This document shows, in pieces, positions 1-7,812 of a stretch of DNA of 64,000 nucleotides; the first letter of the stretch is position 1, and each line of letters opens with the position of its first letter. This stretch comes from Gammaproteobacteria bacterium (lineage in GTDB: Bacteria; Pseudomonadota; Gammaproteobacteria; Pseudomonadales; Porticoccaceae). The stretch is taken from contig JAGPUW010000025.1 of the NCBI GenBank assembly GCA_018069465.1, positions 372,001 to 436,000 of the forward strand. Reading direction: 5' to 3'. A program made the translations under genes and the position numbers. The notes under the pieces were generated by a model. It saw only the letters and a program-made list of their open reading frames with translations. It ran no database searches and had not been told where the DNA came from.

Positions 1-229
1 ATTGCTCACCCCCGGCATGTCTCAGGAGTACCTTTCGGTTTATAAGTAAAATGCACATGGCAAACATCACCGCCGGCTGACAACTGCTTGAGAGGTTGGA
101 AAGGTTGGCGCGTCGCACGATCAGGACTACCGCACACGGAGCGCCATCGCTGGACTGTTAAGTCGCAGTCCGTTGCTGGAGTGAGTCAAGGAAGCCATGC
201 CTGGCCGCCATGATCCAGCTCCGGCTTAC

Positions 230-673
230 TTACCAGACGTCTCGCTCTGCCCGTTCTAAAACTCTAGAAATCAGGGGTTTTTGCGGCATATCGTCCACGT
301 CTGGGATCGATGGCATCGGTGTTTCCAGGCAGCAATCGCGGGCCACATCCCAAGGTGATACTCCTGCCAGGGGTAGACCAGAAATAATAAGGCACTGGCT
401 AGCTTCAGCAATCAAAGAGGGGGCCATTTCCCGTAGTGCTTTTTGTGCTTCGGCGGCTCTGGCCCTCCAGTATTGTGCTCGGGCAGCTTCCATGGCTTCC
501 CAGGCAGTAGCGGCGGATTCTTCCAGCATCGAAGCCTTGAGTCGTGCGTCTGTCACTTGATCGGGTTTGCGTGATCCCCGGACGGCTTCGAGTAAATCTA
601 ACTGTTTTGCTAGCCTAGCCTCAGCAGTATCAAAGGCATTACGGGCCGTCGAGTAAGCTTTTAAGGCGCTCAT
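230..673 (-). CDS. Hypothetical protein of the satellite, downstream of the capsid gene
   Basis: 147 aa, not recognised. The first 90 residues are rich in Ala, Glu, Lys and Arg and predicted to be largely helical; the rest has a Pro/Cys-containing segment. Its ATG overlaps the capsid stop codon by four bases (ATGA), so it is translationally coupled to the capsid gene. That position suggests a structural or packaging accessory role, for example a head completion or scaffold-like protein, but this is inference only. Confidence 0.6.
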   Translation of the reverse strand: MSALKAYSTARNAFDTAEARLAKQLDLLEAVRGSRKPDQVTDARLKASMLEESAATAWEAMEAARAQYWRARAAEAQKALREMAPSLIAEASQCLIISGLPLAGVSPWDVARDCCLETPMPSIPDVDDMPQKPLISRVLERAERDVW

Positions 674-1701
674 AGGGCAATGCCTTTAACGGCACCGGAT
701 CGGCCTAGGGCGACGACACCGGCATCATGACGGATGGCAAAAGTGGTTCCATCAAAAGCCTTCTTCGGCCTTATCGCGGCAACTTCCGGCCCTCGGTTTT
801 TCTTGTCCAATAACAACAGGCCAATCACGGGGGCCACGCTAGGATCAGCCAGCAAATACCAGTTTAGCGCGCCGATTAATGGCGAGGAAACCACCTCCAG
901 CCCGAGGCCGTTCAAGTGAACAATGGCCAGGGCCTCAGCTTCTAACTCTGGTGAAACCACTAAAAACCGCGCTTTTAGGTCGGCGGCTTCGCTCGAGCCT
1001 TGCAGCGTTTGCCGTCTCATTGCCGCAACCGCTAGTCCAATGGCTGCCAGGTCAAAGGTGGCCGCTGTCATTAAATTGCCGTGCGATGTGTGAAACATTG
1101 CCTCAGAATCGCCCAGAGTCGGGTTACTTTCGAGCAAGCCGTAAGCGAGTGTTTTTTCTGTTCGAAGTGCAGCCGTACCACCTGCGCTGAAGTGTGCGGT
1201 AATCGCCTCTATCTCGTCATTCGCCAGCACTTCCCGACTTAGCTTAATTTGCTTGCTGTAAGTATCGACTTTTGAAGTCAAACCACTGCCGGGTAAAAGA
1301 TTGATGACGTTTTTACTTTCTGCGCCTTCGGTTCGTTTTTCCAGCGTGAAAGCCACGCCCACCTTCGGGAAACTGTGCTCATTAAAATTGGGCATTTCCA
1401 AAATGGAACAAAGTTCGCGGTGGCTCATATTTTGAGTGAACGACTGACTTGAAATGATGGCCAGGGTGTCAGCGAAAACGTTTTTAAAGTCGCTGGAAGA
1501 CAGCCCGGACGCAGTTATAGAACTTGCAGACGAACCGCTTCTGATTGGTGCAAAACTATCGGCCAATGACCGCGTTAGATTGTCATTGTTGTCGAGGTGG
1601 CGTTTTGCTTGAGGGTGGGCCAGGTTCGAGTTTAAAGCACCGGCGCGGATCAACATTGAATCGCGGAGTGCCTCTTGCTTATCATTAAGTTTAACTAACA
1701 T
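670..1701 (-). CDS. Phage major capsid protein (HK97-fold, Mu-like type)
   Basis: 343 aa. The C-terminal two thirds match the capsid domain seen in phage protease-capsid fusions and Mu-type head subunits: an early TYSKQIKLSREVLANDE-like stretch (about residues 140-165), a conserved region with LLADPS and P.IGLLLLDKK (about 280-300), and an ending in a DGTTFAIRHDAGVVALG pattern. Residues 1-80 are polar and could act as a scaffold-like segment. It would form the head shell of the element's own particle. P4-like satellites usually borrow the helper's capsid, so a private capsid gene points to a capsid-forming satellite or a decayed prophage. Start ATG with weak upstream AAAAGG. Confidence 0.75.
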   Translation of the reverse strand: MLVKLNDKQEALRDSMLIRAGALNSNLAHPQAKRHLDNNDNLTRSLADSFAPIRSGSSASSITASGLSSSDFKNVFADTLAIISSQSFTQNMSHRELCSILEMPNFNEHSFPKVGVAFTLEKRTEGAESKNVINLLPGSGLTSKVDTYSKQIKLSREVLANDEIEAITAHFSAGGTAALRTEKTLAYGLLESNPTLGDSEAMFHTSHGNLMTAATFDLAAIGLAVAAMRRQTLQGSSEAADLKARFLVVSPELEAEALAIVHLNGLGLEVVSSPLIGALNWYLLADPSVAPVIGLLLLDKKNRGPEVAAIRPKKAFDGTTFAIRHDAGVVALGRSGAVKGIAL

Positions 1702-1771
1702 TTTTTTGTAGCCTTTTGTGAATAAGGCACCATATTAAAACTGTACGCATGTACAGCATTCTACTTTATCG

Positions 1772-2134
1772 TCAGTCGCGTATCAGGTCATAAAGCCGTT
1801 CTCTGCATCGCGGGAAACGTGCTCCCGTAGCAATTGCCTGAGCTATTTTCTCGTCTGCCTCGGTCAGTTCTTTTCCCCGTCCCGAGTCGATCCGCTTAAT
1901 TCTTGCCTTCAATATATTCGCCACAGACCAATCAGATTCGCCCGGACATCGTAAGCACTCAGCGGCCTCCTGAAGCAACTTTATAGACTGCCTACGCCGT
2001 GCTTGGATGCTCAGGCCAAGGCAGTCCTCCAGCGTCCCACGGCCCCGCTCAAAGTCTTTAAATGACTGGGCAAGCCATTGGGCAACATCGGTGTTGAAGT
2101 CACCCTTCGCAGCTTGATCGAGCAAATGGCGCAC
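1772..2134 (-). CDS. Hypothetical satellite protein
   Basis: 120 aa, not recognised. GTG start with a good GGAGG ribosome site eight bases upstream; the stop codon of the preceding gene lies one base before it, so the two are cotranslated. Charged, helical composition with an Arg-rich middle (ARRRQSIK, about residue 46). Lies between the replication genes and the capsid gene. Similar small proteins sit in this slot in P4-like elements, but I cannot assign a function. Confidence 0.6.
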   Translation of the reverse strand: MRHLLDQAAKGDFNTDVAQWLAQSFKDFERGRGTLEDCLGLSIQARRRQSIKLLQEAAECLRCPGESDWSVANILKARIKRIDSGRGKELTEADEKIAQAIATGARFPRCRERLYDLIRD

Positions 2135-2135
2135 T

Positions 2136-2345
2136 CTAGGCCCTCCTCAATTCGAGAATCTTCAGCTGACCCTCACAGGCGTCGCGCATGAGCGTATTTT
2201 TTTCACGCTCAGCTTCTGCCAAGGTGGTGAAATAAGGCGTCATCAGGCGTTGGTATTTCATCCTGCCAGCTACGGACGGGGATACCACCACAAAAGCCAG
2301 GTCTGGGAATAAATCAGTTCCGACAACTTCACTAGATATTTCCAT
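2136..2345 (-). CDS. Small hypothetical satellite protein
   Basis: 69 aa when started at the internal ATG (MEISSEVVGT), which has a GAGGG ribosome site seven bases upstream. A longer frame reaching 2441 overlaps the upstream gene and lacks such a site. The central part reads as two beta strands followed by a helix with several Glu/Lys residues. Not recognised. Same operon as its neighbours. Confidence 0.55.
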   Translation of the reverse strand: MEISSEVVGTDLFPDLAFVVVSPSVAGRMKYQRLMTPYFTTLAEAEREKNTLMRDACEGQLKILELRRA

Positions 2346-2391
2346 TTTCGTGCCCTCGAATTTTTGATTTAATAAAATTAGGTAACAGATA

Positions 2392-3075
2392 TTATTTAAG
2401 ATGCTTTCTGAGCCATGAATTTGCAGCGCTCCGCCCGGCATTTTCTTTACGGTGGGGTACGGGTTCAGCAGCCTCAGCCGTTAACCATCGCTGCCGATAT
2501 TCAGATAGAAGAGCGGTTTTTCTCTCCCGGCTTTTCCCCCTCAGACAGGTTTCAATAAATTTCCTATCCTCAAAATTAATAGCCAGCCCTCGAAGTTGCG
2601 GGGCGATTTTTACTATTGATAAAGGCTGACCAGCACGGGCCTTGCTTGCGGCTGTCACAGAGCTATGTGCCGCAAGTGTCGCAGCTTGATAAAGCCCGTC
2701 TTTTTTTGAGTCAAGCAGGAAGGCCTGTTCAAAGAAATAAGCCCTTGCTTTTAGGTCTGTCCGGCATTGGTTTATTACGCGGTTAATATCTTTCGTGCCT
2801 GTCTCACCTATATGCTTCAGCCATGCTCTAACGGCTTTTTCCGCAGCAGAAGATAATTCAGCCGGTTTATGGGTTGCGACAGTTAAACCCGCGACACTTG
2901 CGACACTTGGTGAATAATTGCCACTCTTCACCCCCGGTGCGACACTTAATCCCGCGACAGTTGCGACAGTTGCGACAGTTGGTGAGTTGTCAGGGCTATG
3001 TGTCGCAAGTGTCGCTGCTTTTTGTGTCGCAACCCGACTAAGGCCACCTTTTCCTATTAAGCTGGAGAGAGTCAT
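2392..3075 (-). CDS. Hypothetical satellite protein with VATVA repeats
   Basis: 227 aa. ATG overlaps the DUF3987 stop by four bases. Residues about 15-75 carry a low-complexity tract of Val-Ala-Thr/Ser units (TVATVATVAGL, SVASVAGL) encoded by repeated GTCGCAACT-type units in the DNA. The C-terminal half is helical and basic. Proteins of this sort commonly follow the DUF3987 gene in integrated elements; function unknown. The repeat tract could be prone to slippage. Confidence 0.6.
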   Translation of the reverse strand: MTLSSLIGKGGLSRVATQKAATLATHSPDNSPTVATVATVAGLSVAPGVKSGNYSPSVASVAGLTVATHKPAELSSAAEKAVRAWLKHIGETGTKDINRVINQCRTDLKARAYFFEQAFLLDSKKDGLYQAATLAAHSSVTAASKARAGQPLSIVKIAPQLRGLAINFEDRKFIETCLRGKSRERKTALLSEYRQRWLTAEAAEPVPHRKENAGRSAANSWLRKHLK

Positions 3076-4631
3076 TCCGCGCCCCCGCTCAGTAAAGCCG
3101 GGTTTATAAAAATATCCTTGCGCTTCCCCTCTTGAATCAGCCGAACTCTGCCGAAGTCCTCAAGCTCACCAAGAGCACCATTCAATGCTATTTTATTCCG
3201 AAGTTTGACCGGGGTTATGTTGCGCTGAAGCTCTCTGCGTGGAATACAGTTGGTGCCGTTTGCTTGGCAATGTTCAATAAGCCAGCTATCCAACTTCGCC
3301 GCACTTACTTGTTCTTCGGATAATGAAATAGCCCCGTAAAATCGCAGCGCCTCCTGCAAGTGCCAGGCAGTAATTCGGGAAGCGCCGGCAAATGCTTCCA
3401 TGCCAACATCACCCCCGGTTTCATGTTCAAAAACTTGAAACAGCGCGGCTAGTCTGACTGCGTTGTCGGCTGTTTTTGAGGCCACGTCGCGAACGGAATG
3501 CAATTCACCGCCGGCTTTTAGCTCGCCCTCAATCGCGTCATGAAAGGCAATCCAAGCTTGTTTCGTGTCTGGTGCCAACGGGTAAACAGGGGGTGTTAGC
3601 GCCCCGGATTCATCTATAGGCACCTCTTGGTTCAATATTGAAGTAATGCGCTGATTAAATTTTTCGAGTGCAGGCCACGCCTCTGGTGGCTCACGGAATG
3701 GCCTATAACCTTGTGTTGACGCGGGGCTAGAAACCAAGAATCTAGCCAAGAAACCAGTTCCCCGCGCCAGTCCACCTGTTTTATCAAAGAAGCTTCGCAG
3801 CGTCGCCTCTTGTACCTGTAACGCAATTGTCAGCCGTGCCCCGCGCACCGTGAATGATTCACTTGTTCGCCGGTCGGTGGTTATATCTGCGCCATCCCAG
3901 AGCTGGTTCAGTGTCGCCAGGTTGCGCATTACGCTATCACTACCCATGCCGTGCGAACCAAACACTAGCCCTGCTTCACTTGAAACAACGCCCGCAGATG
4001 GCCAACCTGTCGCCAACTGCCATTTTAATTCTTCAGGGGTGAAGTCAGCATAAACCAGCCTGGGGACTCGCGGTGCCTCCGGCTTAATCTTTTCCAGCTC
4101 AAGCAGTGCCGACTCTTCTACCTGCGTTGGTTTGTTTGTTTTGGCCAGTTGTCTGATTTTATCTTTTATCCCTCCCTGCTTAGCCTCCCATGCCAGCATC
4201 CCGGCTTTATAATCTGCAATCAGGGGCTTGGCTAATTCGGTTTGCTCGATTTCATAGGCTTTAATCGATTTAGTAAAAAAGCTGTCACAAGTCGATTTGC
4301 GTTCGCCTGAATCTGCAATAGTCAAAAGAAACAAACCCACCGGGCCCGCAAGCATCTCGGCTCTTTGCACGTCTGCGTGAGCTTGCGCAGCCAGTGATAA
4401 CGCTGCCAGTGCCGACCCTGTCACCAGCGGAACAGGTGCCTGAGTGAAGCCTAACACCTCATTTACCGCCGCCAATATCGTTTCTGGTAGTGCGTCGAGC
4501 GGGTAAGGTTCTGATTTTATTTTAGTAATCAAAGGCAAGGGTTCTGGCCATTCGCCGCCCTCCCTTGTGACTTTCCCTTGCTGTACAGCCTCGTCCGATA
4601 TGTTTGCTTCGTAACTGGAAGCCTCGTTCAT
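3072..4631 (-). CDS. DUF3987 (YfjI-like) putative replication protein
   Basis: 519 aa, the usual length for this family of primase/helicase-like proteins in P4-like elements. It begins with a short disordered leader, then the typical PYPLDALPETILAAV entry (about residue 42), followed by a long domain with a P-loop-like ADSGERKST (about residues 110-118) and the conserved YADFTPEELKWQLA and SSEAGLVF segments. Probably acts in element replication on DNA. Its ATG overlaps the stop of the upstream 119-aa gene (ATGA), and its own stop overlaps the next start, so four genes form one translational unit. Confidence 0.75.
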   Translation of the reverse strand: MNEASSYEANISDEAVQQGKVTREGGEWPEPLPLITKIKSEPYPLDALPETILAAVNEVLGFTQAPVPLVTGSALAALSLAAQAHADVQRAEMLAGPVGLFLLTIADSGERKSTCDSFFTKSIKAYEIEQTELAKPLIADYKAGMLAWEAKQGGIKDKIRQLAKTNKPTQVEESALLELEKIKPEAPRVPRLVYADFTPEELKWQLATGWPSAGVVSSEAGLVFGSHGMGSDSVMRNLATLNQLWDGADITTDRRTSESFTVRGARLTIALQVQEATLRSFFDKTGGLARGTGFLARFLVSSPASTQGYRPFREPPEAWPALEKFNQRITSILNQEVPIDESGALTPPVYPLAPDTKQAWIAFHDAIEGELKAGGELHSVRDVASKTADNAVRLAALFQVFEHETGGDVGMEAFAGASRITAWHLQEALRFYGAISLSEEQVSAAKLDSWLIEHCQANGTNCIPRRELQRNITPVKLRNKIALNGALGELEDFGRVRLIQEGKRKDIFINPALLSGGAE

Positions 4632-4987
4632 GATTTACCACCAGCCAGCAAGGCTTTTGGCCAAGACAATAAACCGCTCAACTTCCCGTTTTTATATTTT
4701 GTGCCGAAAATCACGATAGACAACGCACCAGCCGCTACAAGCAGCTCTGCCAGGTGTTGCGCTACCTGTTTGGGTATTGGCGTCTTGATCGCAGTTATAA
4801 ATACGTCACACCCACGAACAGGCCAGCGGTAATCCTCGGGGTGATTGTCGGGCAGAACGATCACGTCGCTCCGGGGCTTACCTATTGGCCAACCGTAAAC
4901 GACTGTCAGTTGATTACGGTGCATTGGACGGCACGTCTTACCATAAGGCGGCAACCTAGTTGCTGTGGTGCCTTGCCCTGCGCTCAC
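4628..4987 (-). CDS. Hypothetical satellite protein between alpA and DUF3987 gene
   Basis: 119 aa with a GTG start that overlaps the alpA stop (GTGA). Contains a VYGWPIGKPRSDVIVLPD segment and a C-terminal helix-rich part. I do not recognise the family by name, but proteins like it are found directly upstream of DUF3987 genes in integrated elements. Overlapping starts on both sides argue that it is a real gene. Confidence 0.6.
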   Translation of the reverse strand: MSAGQGTTATRLPPYGKTCRPMHRNQLTVVYGWPIGKPRSDVIVLPDNHPEDYRWPVRGCDVFITAIKTPIPKQVAQHLAELLVAAGALSIVIFGTKYKNGKLSGLLSWPKALLAGGKS

Positions 4988-5202
4988 TTTTTGGCCGCCT
5001 TCTCTGCCTCAGCAGCAATTAAGTCTGAGAGCTTCCATCTGGAGCAGCCAGGAGATAGTTTTATTGGTTTAGGTAGACGGCCATCCCTTGCCCAGCGCCA
5101 CACGGTCGGTTTTGAAATTTCATATCGCCCAGCAACCGAAATATCGCATAAGAATACTTCTGAAGAAGAGTCGCCAGTTTGATTTGTTGTATTGCCTTGC
5201 AT
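4984..5202 (-). CDS. alpA: AlpA-family DNA-binding regulator
   Basis: 72 aa with one MerR/AlpA-type winged helix-turn-helix: VAGRYEISKPTVWRWARDGRLPKPIKLSPG, followed by the typical WKLSDLIAAEAE ending. (The motif spans about residues 23-62.) In P4-like elements AlpA activates integrase/excision functions or the replication operon. It heads an overlapping operon with the genes down to 2392. The 97-base gap upstream contains an inverted repeat (5260-5297) that could be its own operator. Confidence 0.85.
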   Translation of the reverse strand: MQGNTTNQTGDSSSEVFLCDISVAGRYEISKPTVWRWARDGRLPKPIKLSPGCSRWKLSDLIAAEAEKAAKK

Positions 5203-5259
5203 GAGTTACACCTGCGTTGTTGTCAGGTGTTATTAAATTAAAATCAATTAGCTCAATGG

Positions 5260-5297
5260 GGTAAACGCCTATAGAATCTTTTTGGGTGGCGTTTACC
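5260..5297. promoter_or_regulatory. Inverted repeat upstream of alpA operon
   Basis: Perfect 10-bp arms GGTAAACGCC (5260-5269) and GGCGTTTACC (5288-5297) with an 18-base spacer, lying between the stop of the 220-aa gene and the alpA start. On the plus strand it is followed by TTTTATTC. It may be a regulator-binding site for the alpA operon or a terminator-like hairpin; the sequence alone does not decide. Confidence 0.4.
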
Positions 5298-5299
5298 TT

Positions 5300-5962
5300 T
5301 TATTCGACTGGTTTTCTTTTTTCTTCCTTGCGCCAAACTTTAAAGGTGTCTATATCGGGATGCGGAAGCTCTAGCTTGTCGATAATACGCAACGCAAGCT
5401 CTTCAACTTCTTCCTTGTTGGTTCCTTTGCTGGCTAGTCGATAAGCCATCTGAAAGGCCGTTTTTTGTGACTCATAGTTTGTTCTGGGCCGATTCGCTTC
5501 TTTGAACTCACCTACGTCGTCAATCATCCATCCAAGCTGCAATACTGTGTCTTTTATCGCGCCACCTGTATTAAAGGCCTTAAAGCCACTTATCTTGCCT
5601 ATCTCGCTTGCTAGTGGGCCGTTAGAAAAAGAGTCTTGAGCAAAAAGCGTGCGAAGCTTTACATATTCCTCGGTTGCGCTGTCCAGCTGCTTTTTCATGT
5701 TTTGAATATGTCTCTTTATGTCTCGCAGGCGCTGCAATCCTGCGTCGATCTCATCTTGATTAAAATGCTCGGCCCTAAGAATACGGCGGGCTTTGATAAT
5801 CTTTGCGCATCTTGCGACTTCGCGGCTTTTCTCTCGCTGGGACAAGTCCTTCCAGGGCTTTAAATCATAGGGTTCCTGGTTGTCATAAAGAACCTTGCTT
5901 TGCTTTTGAAGGTTAAAAAGCGTTTCCCTGTACTTTTTATCCGTTTTTCCACTGTCACTCAT
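5300..5962 (-). CDS. Hypothetical protein coupled to the integrase
   Basis: 220 aa, highly charged, with a long predicted coiled coil in the middle (about residues 60-110, rich in Lys/Glu/Gln/Leu). The ATG shares one base with the integrase stop (TAATG), so it is translated with it. No motif recognised. By position it could assist recombination or element maintenance, but there is no direct evidence. Confidence 0.6.
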   Translation of the reverse strand: MSDSGKTDKKYRETLFNLQKQSKVLYDNQEPYDLKPWKDLSQREKSREVARCAKIIKARRILRAEHFNQDEIDAGLQRLRDIKRHIQNMKKQLDSATEEYVKLRTLFAQDSFSNGPLASEIGKISGFKAFNTGGAIKDTVLQLGWMIDDVGEFKEANRPRTNYESQKTAFQMAYRLASKGTNKEEVEELALRIIDKLELPHPDIDTFKVWRKEEKRKPVE

Positions 5963-7281
5963 TATTTCATCGTCTCAGCAGATCCCGGAAACGCCACCAC
6001 CTCAGCACCATCGGCAAAATCCGCCCAGGACTGCATCATCCCGGCTCGCTCGCTTACCAGCTGATCACGCGCATAAGCGGCCCGAGTTTCATCGCTATTC
6101 ACATGAGCTAACGCCAGTTCTGACCACTCATCAGGAAAGCGGGCATCTTTACGGCTCCAGTCTTTAAAGGTGCTTCGAGCTGTGCCGTGCGGGGTGGCCA
6201 CTCTGTTTTGCAAGGGGTCGATATAACCAGCGCCACCAGCGGCCACACAAGCGTTGTGGATAGACTTCAAGGATTTGCTAAGCGTCATGTCACTTAACTT
6301 CGCGTCATTCTTACCCGAGAATACAAGATCGCCGTCCCGTGGCAGGCTTTCAAGTAGCTCAATCGCCTGGTTACTCAACGGCACGGTGTGGGCTTTTTCT
6401 TTCTTCATTTTTGAAGCTGGAACGATCCACAGCCGACCCTTTAGATCAATGTCTCCCCACGTCGCCCCTCGCACCTCACCGGAGCGGGCAGCTGTTAGGA
6501 TGGCAAACTCTAAGGCTTTAGCGCCCATGCCTTTACGGCATCGCAAATCACCCATGAAGCGGGGCAGGTCGTTTACGGGTATCGCCGCGTGGTGTTTTAT
6601 CCCGGCCTTCTTCTTTAACCTTTCGGGCTTGGGTAGTAGCGGCTCTAAACAGCCTCGCCAGTTTGCCGGGTTAGCTTTTGACCTATAGCCACCGGCCAGC
6701 GCGAAGTCGAAAACAGCAGCGATACGTTGACGTACACGGGAAGCGGTTTCGGTTTTCTCTTTCCATATTGGCTCTAATGCGCTCAGAACGGCGGTGGTAT
6801 CAATGTCGGCCACTGGTAGCTGACCTATTACGGGGAAGGCGTATCGCTCAAGCGTGGCTAACCATTGCCTAGAGTGTTTATGGTTGCGGAATTCTTGCGC
6901 TTTAACGGCGTGGCATCGTTTGGCAGCATCGGCAAAACTGAGCGTTGCCTGTTGTGCCTTTATTAGTTCTTGCCGGCGTTTTTGTTTTTCTAATACCGGA
7001 TCAATACCATCTTCGATCATGGCCCGCTTCTTCCGGGCCTTCTCTCGAGCATCTTTTAGCGGCACGTCAGGGTAGCCGCCCAGGCCTATGTCGCGGCGTT
7101 TTGGCACCACCTCGCCTTTACCGTTGACCCTGGTGCCGATAGTTGCTCTTAATATCCACGACCTCGCACCAGTTAGCGACACGCTCAACATTAACCCAGC
7201 AACACCACCCACGGGATTGACACCGCGCTTTGAAAGTCGAGCCACTTCGATTGCTGATAGCTCTTTAGCTTTTCTTGGCAC
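5962..7281 (-). CDS. P4-type tyrosine integrase
   Basis: 439 aa from a GTG start (PRKAKELSAIEVARL), the usual N-terminus of P4-like integrases; a TTG 63 bases further upstream only adds an unlikely leader. The N-terminal DUF4102 arm-binding domain (about 1-90, with DIGLGGYPDVPLKDAREKA) is followed by a SAM-like core domain and the catalytic domain. Catalytic residues seen: Arg in AARSGEVRG, Lys in the MKKEKAHTVPLS beta-hairpin, HGTAR (His, Arg), AHVNSDETRAAYARDQ (His and the nucleophile Tyr). It catalyses integration and excision of the satellite. Intact, no frameshift. Confidence 0.9.
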   Translation of the reverse strand: MPRKAKELSAIEVARLSKRGVNPVGGVAGLMLSVSLTGARSWILRATIGTRVNGKGEVVPKRRDIGLGGYPDVPLKDAREKARKKRAMIEDGIDPVLEKQKRRQELIKAQQATLSFADAAKRCHAVKAQEFRNHKHSRQWLATLERYAFPVIGQLPVADIDTTAVLSALEPIWKEKTETASRVRQRIAAVFDFALAGGYRSKANPANWRGCLEPLLPKPERLKKKAGIKHHAAIPVNDLPRFMGDLRCRKGMGAKALEFAILTAARSGEVRGATWGDIDLKGRLWIVPASKMKKEKAHTVPLSNQAIELLESLPRDGDLVFSGKNDAKLSDMTLSKSLKSIHNACVAAGGAGYIDPLQNRVATPHGTARSTFKDWSRKDARFPDEWSELALAHVNSDETRAAYARDQLVSERAGMMQSWADFADGAEVVAFPGSAETMK

Positions 7282-7812
7282 TTTTAATAACCTACGTCCT
7301 ACCCAACATAAAATGATGATATTGCATGATATTGGGTAATACAAGTTAATACCAAAAACTAACAGGATAAATTATTTATACATTATTAAACAATAGGTTA
7401 GATTAGATAAAAGCTAGGGTTTACGTGGGTTTCAGAGGGGCATGAAGGCGGCCTGCCCCTCCGCCATCTTTGCTAAAGCCTTCCTATAGGCTACCTCGCC
7501 AGCAGCGCGTTACCCGCCTGCTGGCGCCAGTGTTTATTCTTTGCCCCACCCCCAATTGTTTGCCACCGCAATAAACATCCCAATAGTATTTTCGATGCCG
7601 GCTTTTTAACACTCGTCTGCCACCAGAAAATATGAAGGGGAAAATAAATATTTGTTGTAGAATTCAATAAAAAAAGAGGCGCATAAAAACCACGTTTATT
7701 CACAAAACATAGGCTTTCTGCATCGTTAACCCACTACAACTATGGTTTCTTCGGGGGCCGGTTTGTGGTAGCTTATGCGCAACTAAAAATTTCAAAAGAT
7801 ACGGAGCGTAAA
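7282..7812. other. Element/chromosome junction region
   Basis: No gene seen. Upstream of the integrase are tandem ATGATATTG repeats (7316-7335) nested in TACCCAA/TTGGGTA arms. The sequence ends its element-like character around 7440-7480, where AGGGGCA and TGCCCCT form an inverted repeat and a CCTCCGCCA string (7468-7475 region) recalls a tRNA-Ser 3' end. A perfect 9-bp hairpin follows at 7497-7526. The rest is A+T rich and probably holds the promoter of the gene at 7813. Confidence 0.4.
7497..7526. terminator. Hairpin in the junction region
   Basis: Perfect arms CGCCAGCAG (7497-7505) and CTGCTGGCG (7518-7526), 12-base loop, followed on the plus strand by a loose T-rich stretch. It could be the terminator of a gene removed or displaced by the insertion, or an attachment-site structure. 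Confidence 0.35.

Larger units (their letters stand above)
1..7480. mobile_element. P4/PICI-type integrated satellite (right end; left end outside window)
   Basis: All genes from 230 to 7281 lie on the minus strand and are tightly packed: P4-type integrase, unknown 220-aa protein, AlpA-like regulator, DUF3987 replication protein, small unknowns, major capsid protein, one further gene. This order (integrase, AlpA, primase/helicase-like protein, then capsid) is that of P4-like satellites and of capsid-forming PICIs. The DNA is more A+T rich than the chromosome to the right. The right limit is not proven; I place it near 7480, between the integrase and the first chromosomal gene at 7813. Bases 1-229 continue the element, but I found no convincing ORF in them. 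No tail or lysis genes are visible, though the element is cut by the window edge. Confidence 0.75.

Noticed and set aside
1-229. Short frames at the left edge on the minus strand
   Set aside because: Frames of fewer than about 25 codons with no ribosome site; may be the start of a gene beyond the window but cannot be supported.
2880-3015. Possible CRISPR array
   Set aside because: The repeated 9-base units have no spacers of constant length and fall in frame within a protein gene.
4578-5182. Open frames on the plus strand across the satellite
   Set aside because: They lie inside genes with recognisable motifs and coupled starts on the minus strand and show no ribosome sites or domain patterns of their own.
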